Made by a program: the position numbers and the translations under genes. The notes below the pieces were generated by a model. It was given only the letters and a program-made list of their open reading frames with translations, was not told the origin of the DNA and ran no database searches. 52,892 bases of DNA from JBGQMW01 sp963769845 (GTDB lineage: Archaea > Thermoproteota > Bathyarchaeia > Bathyarchaeales > Bathycorpusculaceae), in NCBI GenBank assembly GCA_963769845.1, contig CAVYNL010000021.1:1-52892 (forward strand). Reading direction: 5' to 3'. This document shows positions 44,642-52,892 of the stretch, piece after piece (within the stretch, counting starts at the first letter, position 1; each line of letters begins with the position of its first letter).

Positions 44642-46084
44642 ATGTCCATAAAACTATCTACAGGCGAAGAGATTCCAATAGAAATGCATAAGGCACGAAT
44701 GGTTCAGAAAATCCAGCTGGTACCTGTTGAGGAACGGCTCAGAGCTATTGAAGAGGCAGGCTACAACACGTTTCTAATGAAAACCAAGGACATTTTTCTC
44801 GACATGCTTACAGACAGCGGCGTAAACGCAATGAGCGACAACCAGTTCGCCGCTATGATGAAAGTCGACGACGCCTATGCAGGAAGCATGACCTTCTACG
44901 AATTTGCCAAGGCAGTGGAAGATATCTTGGGATACAAGCACGTTATGAACGTACACCAAGGAAGAGCAGCTGAACACCTCCTCGCGAAGGTTTTCGCCAA
45001 ACCTGGCGGCGTTATCCCTACCAACTACCACTTCACTACGACCAGAGCTCACATTGAACTTCAAGGAATGCAGGTTCTGGAGATATACTATGACGAGGCT
45101 CTGAAGACTGAAAGCTCCAATCCATTCAAAGGATGCATGGACCCGCAGAAACTCAGGAACGTGATCAAAAAGTACGGAAAGGACAAGATCGGTTTTGTTC
45201 GAATGGAAGCAACAACGAACCTGATCGGTGGGCAACCGTTCTCGATGAAGAACTTGAAGGAGATAAAACAGATCTGCGTCGAAAACGGGCTGCTTCTCGT
45301 AATAGACGGAAGTCTGATCTCTGAAAACGCCTACTTCATAATGAAGCGTGAAAAGGGATACGAGAGCAAAACGGTTGCGGAAATAGTCAAGGAAATGTGC
45401 AGCGTAGCGGACATTTTCTACATGAGCGGAAGAAAGAACACTTGCGTCAGAGGCGGCTGCATAGCAACTAATAACCTGAAACTCTTCGAGCAAATACAAC
45501 CTTGGCTCCCCGTGTACGAAGGCTTCTTCACGTACGGTGGTATGTCAATGCGAGAAGTCGGCGCGATGGCCGTTGGAATGAGAGAAATGGTGGACCCTGA
45601 AGTCGCAGGATGCTCAGTTGAACAAATCAAATACTTCGTCAACAAGCTTGTCAAGGCTGGAATTCCAGTCGTCACTCCGCCTGGCGGACTAGCTTGCCAT
45701 CTCGACGCAATGAAATTCCTGCCGCATATTCCACAATCCCAGTACCCTGCAGGGGCCTTAGCCGCAGCGCTCTATATTGCTTCAGGAATAAGAAGCATGG
45801 AAAGAGGCACCATCTCAGTCGACCGAGACAAGGACGGAAAAGAAATCATGGCTGACATTGAACTCACAAGGATCGCATTGCCCAGAAGAGTCTACAGTGT
45901 ATCCCACATCGAATATGCAATTGACAGAATCAAATGGCTCTACGCACACAGAAACCTTGTGAAAGGTCTGAAATTCGTGTCCGAACCACCTGTGCTCAGG
46001 TTCTTCCTCGGAAAACTCCGAGCTCTAGACAACTGGGGAAAGGATCTAGCAGAAGCATACAAGAAAGAAATGGGCCCCTGTTAA
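44642..46084 (+). CDS. Tryptophanase / tyrosine phenol-lyase family
   Basis: A 480-residue PLP lyase splitting an aromatic amino acid into indole or phenol, pyruvate and ammonia. TNYHFTTTRAHIELQGM, FVRMEATTNLIGGQPFSM, DGSLISENAYFI and MSGRKNTCVRGG (the Lys binding PLP) mark the family. The choice between Trp and Tyr cannot be settled by eye. Divergent from iorA. Together they point to aromatic amino-acid catabolism. Confidence 0.85.
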   Translation: MSIKLSTGEEIPIEMHKARMVQKIQLVPVEERLRAIEEAGYNTFLMKTKDIFLDMLTDSGVNAMSDNQFAAMMKVDDAYAGSMTFYEFAKAVEDILGYKHVMNVHQGRAAEHLLAKVFAKPGGVIPTNYHFTTTRAHIELQGMQVLEIYYDEALKTESSNPFKGCMDPQKLRNVIKKYGKDKIGFVRMEATTNLIGGQPFSMKNLKEIKQICVENGLLLVIDGSLISENAYFIMKREKGYESKTVAEIVKEMCSVADIFYMSGRKNTCVRGGCIATNNLKLFEQIQPWLPVYEGFFTYGGMSMREVGAMAVGMREMVDPEVAGCSVEQIKYFVNKLVKAGIPVVTPPGGLACHLDAMKFLPHIPQSQYPAGALAAALYIASGIRSMERGTISVDRDKDGKEIMADIELTRIALPRRVYSVSHIEYAIDRIKWLYAHRNLVKGLKFVSEPPVLRFFLGKLRALDNWGKDLAEAYKKEMGPC

Positions 46085-46133
46085 GGCCCTTTCATATATC
46101 CTTTTTCTTCATAAGGCCTGTCGCTTTCATTCC

Positions 46134-46787
46134 TTAAGCAAGCTTTAGCTTTTTTAGCTGTTTCAAGATCTCTTCTACAGCCACTTCAGGGGGCATGTCA
46201 ATGCTTTCAGTCTTGAATTTCACGAAAGGCACTTTCTTCTCCGAGTAATACTGCAGAACAGGCTCGGTCTGACGTTCATAAACCGCTATGCGGTCCTTGA
46301 TTACTCTTTCAGTGTCATCAGGCCTCTGATAGAGCGGCCCACCGCACTTGTCGCAAATCCCTTCTACCTTCGGCTTCAAGTATCGAATGTTGTACACTTC
46401 CCCGCAGTTCTTGCATATCCTGCGAGTCGATAAACGTTCAACGACAATCCAGTCAGGCACGGCAAGCTGGATCACTCCATCTATGTTCGTGATTTTTTCC
46501 AATGCCTTTGCCTGCTCAATAGTGCGTGGAAATCCGTCAAGAACGAATCCTCTCTTGTCTGAAGATCTAGCCAACCGCTGCCTCAAGACTTCTATTACCA
46601 CATCGTCAGGAACAAGTAGCCCTTTTTCAACGAACCCTTTCACTTTCTTGCCGAGTGCGCTGTCCCCTTTTATGATTTCCCTGAGGATGTCGCCCATGGC
46701 TATGACATCTGCGCCCAGCTTGTCCTGTAGACGTGAAGCATACGTGCCCTTCCCGGAGCCTGGGGGGCCAAAGATGATAAGCTTCAT
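46134..46787 (-). CDS. adk: Adenylate kinase, zinc-lid type
   Basis: A 217-residue kinase balancing ATP, ADP and AMP. P-loop FGPPGSGKGTYASRL, GFVLDGFPRTIEQAKAL and RPDDTERVIKDRIAVY are present; the lid has CKNCG and CDKCG, a four-cysteine zinc site as in bacterial-type enzymes. ATG 46787 is preceded by GGTGGAG. A bacterial-type adenylate kinase in an archaeon suggests ancient transfer, though this is common in the group. Confidence 0.93.
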   Translation of the reverse strand: MKLIIFGPPGSGKGTYASRLQDKLGADVIAMGDILREIIKGDSALGKKVKGFVEKGLLVPDDVVIEVLRQRLARSSDKRGFVLDGFPRTIEQAKALEKITNIDGVIQLAVPDWIVVERLSTRRICKNCGEVYNIRYLKPKVEGICDKCGGPLYQRPDDTERVIKDRIAVYERQTEPVLQYYSEKKVPFVKFKTESIDMPPEVAVEEILKQLKKLKLA

Positions 46788-46807
46788 AGAAGACTCCACC
46801 TGTTCAG

Positions 46808-47617
46808 CTACTTGCCCTTGAACGCGGGTTTTCTCTTCTCTGTGAAGGCAGCGACACCTTCTTTCAGGTCTTCCGACGAGGCTACGACGCCGAAGCCTTC
46901 ACGTTCCAACGCGAGCGCCGAATCCAAGCCTATGTCTGAACCCTTGTTGATCAATACCTTGGCAATCTTGACCGCCACGGGCGCCTTAGAAGCAAGCTCT
47001 AGCGCAAACTGCCTCACGGTCTCCCTAAACTTGTCAGGGGGCACGACCATGTTTAAGATGCCTATCTGCTCCGCCGTCTTTGCGTCAATCATCTTCCCTA
47101 TGTACACAAGCTCCTTCGCCTTGGTCATACCCACGAGTCGCGTGAGTCTCTGAGTTCCGCCCCAGCCAGGGATCAAGCCTATGTTGACTTCTGTCTGCCC
47201 CATTCTCGCAGTCTCGGAAGCAATGCGCAGGTCACATGACATGGCAACCTCCAAGCCTCCGCCCAGGGCGTAACCGTTCAGCGCTGCAATCACAGGTTTC
47301 TCCAAGTTCTCCAACGCAAGGCAGAGTTTCTCACCCATGAGCGAAAGTTCCCTCGCCTTCAAAGCGGTCATGCCTACCATGGACTTAATGTCCGCCCCTG
47401 CTGAGAATGCCTTCTCGCCGGCTCCAGTCAAGACTACGACACGAACGGCATCATCATTCCTAACATCCTCCATAGCATTGAGGATTTCTGAAACAACGTC
47501 CTTGCTGAAGGCGTTCATGGCTTCAGGACGGTTCAGCGTTATCGTGGCTATTCCGTCGCTCTTCTCATAGATTATGTATTTGAAGTCCACAGCTTTCCAT
47601 CCTACTTCTGTGTCCAA
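46808..47617 (-). CDS. Enoyl-CoA hydratase/crotonase family
   Basis: A 269-residue crotonase. AFSAGADIKSM and LNGYALGGGLEVAMSCDLRIA form the oxyanion hole, and QTEVNIGLIPGWGGTQRL holds the two catalytic glutamates, so hydratase activity is likely. EKRKPAFKGK closes it. GTG 47590 is another start. It is followed by adk 21 bases on, on the same strand. Confidence 0.92.
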   Translation of the reverse strand: MDTEVGWKAVDFKYIIYEKSDGIATITLNRPEAMNAFSKDVVSEILNAMEDVRNDDAVRVVVLTGAGEKAFSAGADIKSMVGMTALKARELSLMGEKLCLALENLEKPVIAALNGYALGGGLEVAMSCDLRIASETARMGQTEVNIGLIPGWGGTQRLTRLVGMTKAKELVYIGKMIDAKTAEQIGILNMVVPPDKFRETVRQFALELASKAPVAVKIAKVLINKGSDIGLDSALALEREGFGVVASSEDLKEGVAAFTEKRKPAFKGK

Positions 47618-47845
47618 TGATAACCATGTGTTTATCTTGCATGGCGCCTTACATGGTACGGTACGATAATGGCTGCTCGTTTCCTAAAAAAACTTTCGGA
47701 TCGGGTGCTACTTTTTCACCTTCCTGCGCACGGGTACCGTTGAGTTAAGTTACTCAAACGTGAGAAATTATTTTGGATGGCTCTGGAACATAAGAAATAT
47801 TGGTCTATTGCCCTTCGTGCGCTTGGAAAAAAAGGACATAGTTTC

Positions 47846-48085
47846 TCAAAGATTTTTTCTTGCTTTTTCGCATATCTTATGTGCAAAAGGGTCTATAGGT
47901 GGATGGTTACTGCTGACTTCCATGATGTGTTCAATAGCTTTCTTGCATCTTTTCTTGCCAAGTCTTTCTAATGCCACTTCAGCATTTTGCTTTTTCTCAT
48001 ATTCGAAAGGAGTGGAGTCTAGACCTCTAAGAACTATGTCCATGAGTTGCTCGCATTCAGGAGTGGTCTTAGGTTTTGTTTTCAA
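47846..48085 (-). CDS. Small hypothetical protein
   Basis: A 79-residue basic, helical protein from TTG 48085 with no family recognised (ECEQLMDIVLRGLDSTPFEYEKK, ALERLGKKRCKKAIEHIM). A TATA-like CATTTAAGG on this strand lies near 48125. Stretches on either side (47618-47845 and 48086-48338) show no gene. Confidence 0.45.
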   Translation of the reverse strand: MKTKPKTTPECEQLMDIVLRGLDSTPFEYEKKQNAEVALERLGKKRCKKAIEHIMEVSSNHPPIDPFAHKICEKARKNL

Positions 48086-48295
48086 CCCTTATACCCCTGC
48101 TATATCAAACAAGGATTCAACCTTAAATGATTTCTTAACCACAACTCTATATCAGGAAACCATCGCACGACAGTTGACACCGATTCGAGTCTAGCGCGTG
48201 CTATTATTGTATGTGTCTGTCGGGCGCTATCTTCTTGTCAAGTCATAAACACCAAGTTATTCTCAAAGCGTGCGCGTAGTGGTAGGGGTTGTTTA

Positions 48296-48305
48296 GCGCG
48301 CGCGC
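48296..48305. repeat. (GC)5 intergenic tract
   Basis: TTTAGCGCGCGCGCTAATAA, itself a palindrome, 34 bases before the radical SAM fragment. Confidence 0.8.
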
Positions 48306-48338
48306 TAATAACGCCAACAGGCAAGAGAGCTGATTGAT

Positions 48339-48734
48339 TTGTACACAGAGATATACAGATTCAATATTGAAAAGGGAATACAAACACTGGAGCAGATCAA
48401 AGAGGAAGGGGTTTCTTCCTATGCTGGTGGGCATCCTTGTAACCAGGTTGCTTGCGGAATGTATCTGACTTTGACAGGAACGGTATTGAGGTGTCCTGGT
48501 GATGATACTACTGTGTTTGGAAGCGTATGGAAAGATGGGCATGTAGGAAAAGAATCATTGAAAGACATATGGCTGAAATCTGAAAACTACGGTCGTTCCG
48601 GAACATTCAATTGTGGTTGTCCCCCAAAATGGGGGAAATCAATTCCATATAATTTGTTTACAGAAGTTGTCATAAGATTGGAAAAAATACAGAAGCAAGA
48701 AATGAGAGCACAGCACAAGTGCTTGAAACAGTAA
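48339..48734 (+). pseudogene. C-terminal fragment of a SPASM-type radical SAM protein
   Basis: 131 codons contain only the auxiliary-cluster part: HPCNQVACGMYLTLTGTVLRCPG, then VGKESLKDIWLKSENYG and FNCGCPPKWGKSIP. The N-terminal radical SAM barrel with CxxxCxxC is missing and not found upstream; an intergenic GC tract and no homologous sequence precede it. The deletion end is probably near 48310-48340. It is presumably non-functional. Confidence 0.65.
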
Positions 48735-48813
48735 CCTAATCACCCATGGCTGAGAGCTTCTGTCAGCGCAGGCAGGCGTGCGCTATTCTTTTGATGATTG
48801 TTCAGAAAATGGG

Positions 48814-50689
48814 TTAGGGGTAGTGTTCTCCGAAGTGCCTAGCTACAGTACCTACATCCATCATGTTGATCTGCTCGTCTTCGTTTTCATCTAGAACCGG
48901 ATTCCACACTGAATCTCCGACCTTGCTGCCGAAGGCTCGGGCGACGCTGCCCACGTCTTTCATGTCTATCCTGCCGTCAAGATCGTTGTCACCGGGCATT
49001 CTGACCTTGATCAGACTACTTCCGTTGAATAGTGCGCCATCACCCAAGCAGCCAGTTATTGCCAGTGTCACATCGCTGACCGTGAGGCTCTTAGAAAGTA
49101 TGAAGTTGGCAACTTCTGTCCTGTTGAACTTGATCATCACGTCCGCAACTCGTCGTTGAAATCTCCAATCACAGGAGGATAGGATTCCTCACCAACGGAT
49201 ATAGTGTCGTTGAGCTTGACTGATTGAAGATCAATGTCACTGACATTGTGACCACCGGGGAACCAGATGCAGCCACTGACCCAGTCGCCTTTCCAACCTA
49301 GGTTCAGGACGTGTGCATAAAGATCGAACTCAAGGTTCGCGAGCACGACGATGTGTCCTGTAACTCTGTTAAGCAATTCATCGTATATTTCGTCATTGAC
49401 TGGAAAGTTCAGGTTCCTAAACTCTGCACGTAGATCCTCCCCGAAGGCGCATGACAACGCCGCAACAAACAATGTGCTCCTGAAGGTCTCGGCCGCGGGC
49501 GTATTGCTAAACTGACTGTATCTCTCTCTGTCACTATCTCCAAAAGTCTGAAGAAGGCGCATCATCCTCTTCAGCGGAATTTCGTATCCTAATCCAGAAT
49601 TTTCAGCATGGACAAAGAACACGTAAGCAATCGTCATAAAAGTGTTGAAAGTCTCCTCTGTTTGGGTGGCAGGATCGTTCCAAGAAGAGAACCTCATCCC
49701 AGAACCAATGTATGTTTCGTAGGATTGTCTAACGATCCACATGGATTGGATGGCGTTCTGTTCGATTTCGAAAGCCATATCTTGGCTCAGACCATCCGTT
49801 TCTGCATTGTTGACTAGCTCGTAGGCAGTGGCGTGTTGGAATATCTGCGCCATGCTCTCGGAGAAAATGGCGTTCGCGTTCCGTCTATTTTGCCGCCATA
49901 ATAGTAGTTGGCAGGGCTGTTGAGGGTCATATCGTGTCCCATTTCGTGGAAGATTGAAGACCATTGAATGGATCCTTGAAACGCATAGTCTCCGGCGCCA
50001 ATGCTGACGGGTCAGTGTACCAAAGCGTATACATCCCTCCAAATGATGGGTCCCTCAGAAGAACCTGCCTAAAACCTCCATCAACAGAAACACGTTATCG
50101 TTAACGAAGTCCTTCTGAATCGACGCTGCAGCTGTCAACACATATTCAACGGCAGACCTGTTTATTGTGCCAAAAAAGCTATCACCAAAATAGGTCAGAC
50201 CAGTGGGCACGCCGTAGCCGAGCATTCTGCTTGACAAGTTCACGGTATGATTAGGAACTGATACGGTTATGTTGGACAGTAAAGGCGTAGGCGTTATTGT
50301 GGGTGGTATGAAACGGACTAATGCTTCAGCTGAATCTGTTTCTCCTGCAGGATAGTGTGAAGTGACATTCACAACATAGTTTCTTGTCTTGTCAAGTAGG
50401 TATGAGTCTGCGGAAACCAGCCTGTAGTGACGCTTCCGTCATCCCAGTTCCAAGTGAACGGAATCGTAGGCCTTCGGCTATCTCCCCCATTGAGAACTAC
50501 TTCCCCACTAAAATTATTCACACTGACAACTTGCACACCTACAGAAGAAAGGTTTCCAAAGATTTCCCTCTTGAAATCAAAAAACTCATTGGCAAACCAG
50601 TATTCTGACAGCGCGTGCGCGTTGTGAGAGTCAGGTGTTCCTGGAACAGCACTTGTGGGCAACATTGTAACAAGTAACAAAGTGATCAT
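48814..50689 (-). CDS. Secreted PKD-metalloprotease-dockerin protein, several frame breaks
   Basis: Consecutive frames give one secreted protein: a signal peptide (ITLLLVTMLPTSA), a PKD-like sandwich (FTWNWDDGSVTTGWF), a middle with RDPSFGGMYTLWYTDPS, then FQGSIQWSSIFHEMGHDMTLN with a HEMGH zinc motif and FSESMAQIFQ supplying a likely third Glu ligand, and a C-terminal dockerin pair (DNDLDGRIDMKDVG and DENEDEQINMMDVG). At least four or five single-base shifts are needed. The zinc motif lies only in a frame that the longest runs do not show. Confidence 0.65.
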
Positions 50690-50949
50690 GGCTGTGATCG
50701 CTGCGTATCCGACATTCTGTCCGATCAGCTGTGGCCTCCTCTATAGTCTAGTAGGATAGGGAATAGTAAACGTTTTGGAGAAAACCTGGGACAATGTGCT
50801 CCGAAGTATCAAACGACAGTGCGTATTCGTCGCATATCTATCTTTATCGCAGGCGCCCATTCACTTGAAGGTCAAAAAAGGGGAAGTGTGTTTCGTTTGG
50901 ATGTCAGTCCTATTAACGCAGTTTCTATGGTACAAGAACCACGGCATGC

Positions 50950-52610
50950 CTACGTCTTGGTAGCAACTAGGCCATCACTTTGGTAAGCTGTCACAACGAT
51001 CGTGTAGTTTCCACTTGCCTGATATATGTGCGAGTCTGCAAACCAATGGTCCTCTTCTCGTCATACATCGCCCCAGTTCCAATCTATTCTTACAATACTA
51101 ACGTCTCGACTTCCTGGAAAGACCACTCCGTTGACAGACACGTCTAAGCCATTGACTTCAGGGAGGAAGAGGAATAGATCTGGCAAGGACGGATAGTCTG
51201 ATTCCTTGTGACCGAAGTTCTTTGCCGTTGTTCCGATATCTTTCATGTCAACTCTTCCGTCACCGTTTATGTCGCCTATCATGTAGCCTTGTTCAGTTCC
51301 GATTATCTCCACTGAGTGATTTCCAAGAACATACGTGAAGCTCAGGGTACAGTTATCAGGATTCTCCTCTAATGTGTAGGCCACGTGAACCTCATCAATA
51401 ATAGCTTGGAATGGGTCATCAATCCTGATTCTGGGCATGGTGATATTGCATGTTCCAGCGCTATCGGCGTTTATGTTGAAGCACACTTTTCTTGTCACTT
51501 TACACATGTTGAATGAAGTCACAATATCATCACAGGATATGGCAACACAGTAGGGTCCAATTCCTTTGCCCCAAGTAACATCGATGTAAATGGGCCCAGC
51601 CTGAATACAATAGAGTTTGTTGTCATGAGAACCAAGGTATATCTTCCCACCAGCTACTGCTGGTGAAGTACGAATTTCCAAACCCGTTGTGTAGTTCCAC
51701 ACTACTGCTCCCGTCGTCCGTTTGAGAATGTAGATGTTGCCGTTCCAACATCCTGTGATCAGGTAATCATCAGTAATTGCTGGTGAGCCGCTAAATCCTG
51801 CAGGAGCCGAAAACGTCCAGTTGATGGATCCATCCACTTCGTTGAACGAGTAGACTACGTATCCGCCGACACCTACATAGATCTTGCCATCAAAGTACGC
51901 AGGTGTAGAACCTGTGTCATACACTGGTTCGGTCTTCCATAGAAGATCCCCGTTTGTTTCGTTTAACGCAAAAGTCCCGTTGTTGAACGTTCCAATGAAT
52001 ACCTTGCCATTGGCAACCGTAGGCGAAGACCAAGATGAATTAATGAACCTAGACCAAATGACTTGGCTACTAAGCCTGTCGATCGCATACAGATTTCCGT
52101 GTTCATTCTCATATGCAAAAACAAGATTTCCATGAACAGCTGGGGAAGACGTGATTGTGCCGTTAAGGTTTTTTCTCCAGATAATATCTCCGGAACTTTC
52201 GTTGAAAGCATAGATACTTGTTATTTGACCCGATGTATACTGTATCTTCCTGAACCACTGGGGAGGACACAACATCATCTCCTGTTATATAGTTCCACAT
52301 CAGTTCGCCAGTGGTTTTGTTCAATGCATATATTCTAGAATCCCCCGATCCAAAAACCACGCAATTCGTACTCACAGCAGGAGAAGACCGATATTCTGGA
52401 ACCTGTTTGATAACTCCAGAGGAGAGTACCGTCACTAGCGTTCACTGCATACAACTTTCCGTCGTCAGATCCGAAGAATACTCCACCATCACTGACGGCA
52501 GGTGATGACGCCACGGCACCTCCTGTTGAATATGTCCATGCCAGATTAAACGGAGGTGTGATAAGCTCTGAGCTGTACCCTGTGTGATTCGGGTTCTATT
52601 GACCATGGGA
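50950..52610 (-). CDS. PQQ-like beta-propeller protein with dockerin and PKD, frame breaks, N-terminus missing
   Basis: Repeated blades (TSSPAV..GNLVFAYENEHGNLYAIDR, SSPTVANGKVFIGTF, SGSPAITDDYLITGCW, RTSPAVAGGKIYLGS) make a PQQ-type propeller; then a beta domain, a dockerin (GDINGDGRVDMKDIG) and a PKD end (WNWGD...SHIYQASGNYTIVVTAYQ). Frame breaks near 52405, 52590 and 51065 are needed. The N-terminal NHTGYSSELITPPFNLAWTY is the start of the mature part; no signal peptide precedes it because the upstream sequence belongs to a methyltransferase. Confidence 0.7.
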
Positions 52611-52618
52611 CGATCTGT

Positions 52619-52892
52619 TTACACCCCCAACAAATCCAGCGACGAAGCCAAAACCTCCTGCACCAACTGCTTAGTCGTAGACTTAAGTGTGCTTGCTGAG
52701 CGGCCATACGGCGGGTCAGTGACAACACAATCAACCCTAGTAAAAGGTAAGTGGCGTGCGTCAGCCAAAACTAACCCTTCAGCCGTGATATTGAAGTGCT
52801 GCAGGTTTTTTCTGGAACCCAAAACCATCCGCCTCTGAGCATCAACGCCTAACGCTCTGCAGCCGATGTACGTGGCTTCAATAAGCGAGGTA
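52619..52892 (-). pseudogene. tRNA guanine-N2 methyltransferase (Trm11/TrmG10-like), truncated; 5' part outside window
   Basis: The frame enters from the right edge with TSLIEATYIGCRALGVDAQ (SAM-binding region), continues through GLVLADARHLPF and VVTDPPYGRSAS (the DPPY catalytic motif), and stops at LDLLGV about 25-30 residues after it. Relatives continue for about 60-100 more residues, so the 3' end is missing. It ends at the junction with the propeller gene, which in turn lacks its signal peptide. Confidence 0.7.

Overview
The window looks like a piece of an archaeal chromosome, most probably from the Thermoproteota and with Bathyarchaeia as my best guess. The evidence is gene content: fibrillarin and Nop5, Trm1, deoxyhypusine synthase, nicotinate phosphoribosyltransferase, FtsZ behind a ribbon-helix-helix gene, a helicase-less XPF nuclease, a PolB2-type polymerase, TATA-like boxes in front of many genes, many TTG/GTG starts, and secreted proteins with PKD/dockerin modules or an IPGFP C-terminal sorting signal. 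No rRNA is present, so the lineage is an inference.

Layout. 1-3.2 kb: a leftward cassette of a RecA-like ATPase with no P-loop, a small coiled-coil protein and a family-B polymerase with a degenerate catalytic motif. 3.4-9.6 kb: NAD salvage, two PadR regulators, a polyprenyl synthase-like protein, an MFS transporter and a SPASM radical SAM enzyme. 9.55-11.46 kb: a small decayed integrated element bounded by 17-bp direct repeats, one of which is the 3' end of the radical SAM gene. 11.5-31 kb: core genes (MazG-like, tRNA methylthiotransferase, RHH-FtsZ, PHP, MetRS, Trm1, THEP1, RNase HII, fibrillarin-Nop5, PyrD-PyrK, AbrB-VapC, IleRS). 31.0-36.3 kb: a structured leader, tRNA-Ala with an adjacent integrase, an archaeosortase with its probable transglutaminase-like target, membrane proteins and tRNA-Gln. 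36.3-47.6 kb: deoxyhypusine synthase, DinB, a B12-type radical SAM protein, XPF, IorAB facing a tryptophanase/tyrosine phenol-lyase, adenylate kinase and a crotonase. 47.8-52.9 kb: a radical SAM fragment, two large secreted dockerin proteins (one a metalloprotease, one a PQQ-type propeller) and the truncated end of a tRNA methyltransferase.

Many genes that should be intact (metG, trm1, pyrK) carry single-base frame breaks, as do the MFS, PHP, integrase, transglutaminase and both dockerin genes. Since essential genes are hit, indel errors in the assembly are likely for at least some. In these cases I give the span of the whole gene.

The best candidates for something new are the PolB2/RecA-like cassette at the left end, which resembles bacterial ImuA-type mutasomes in logic; the mini-element using a radical SAM gene end as its attachment site; the archaeosortase-transglutaminase pair; the structured leader that buries a ribosome-binding site at 31.1 kb; and a recurrent intergenic (GC)n tract.
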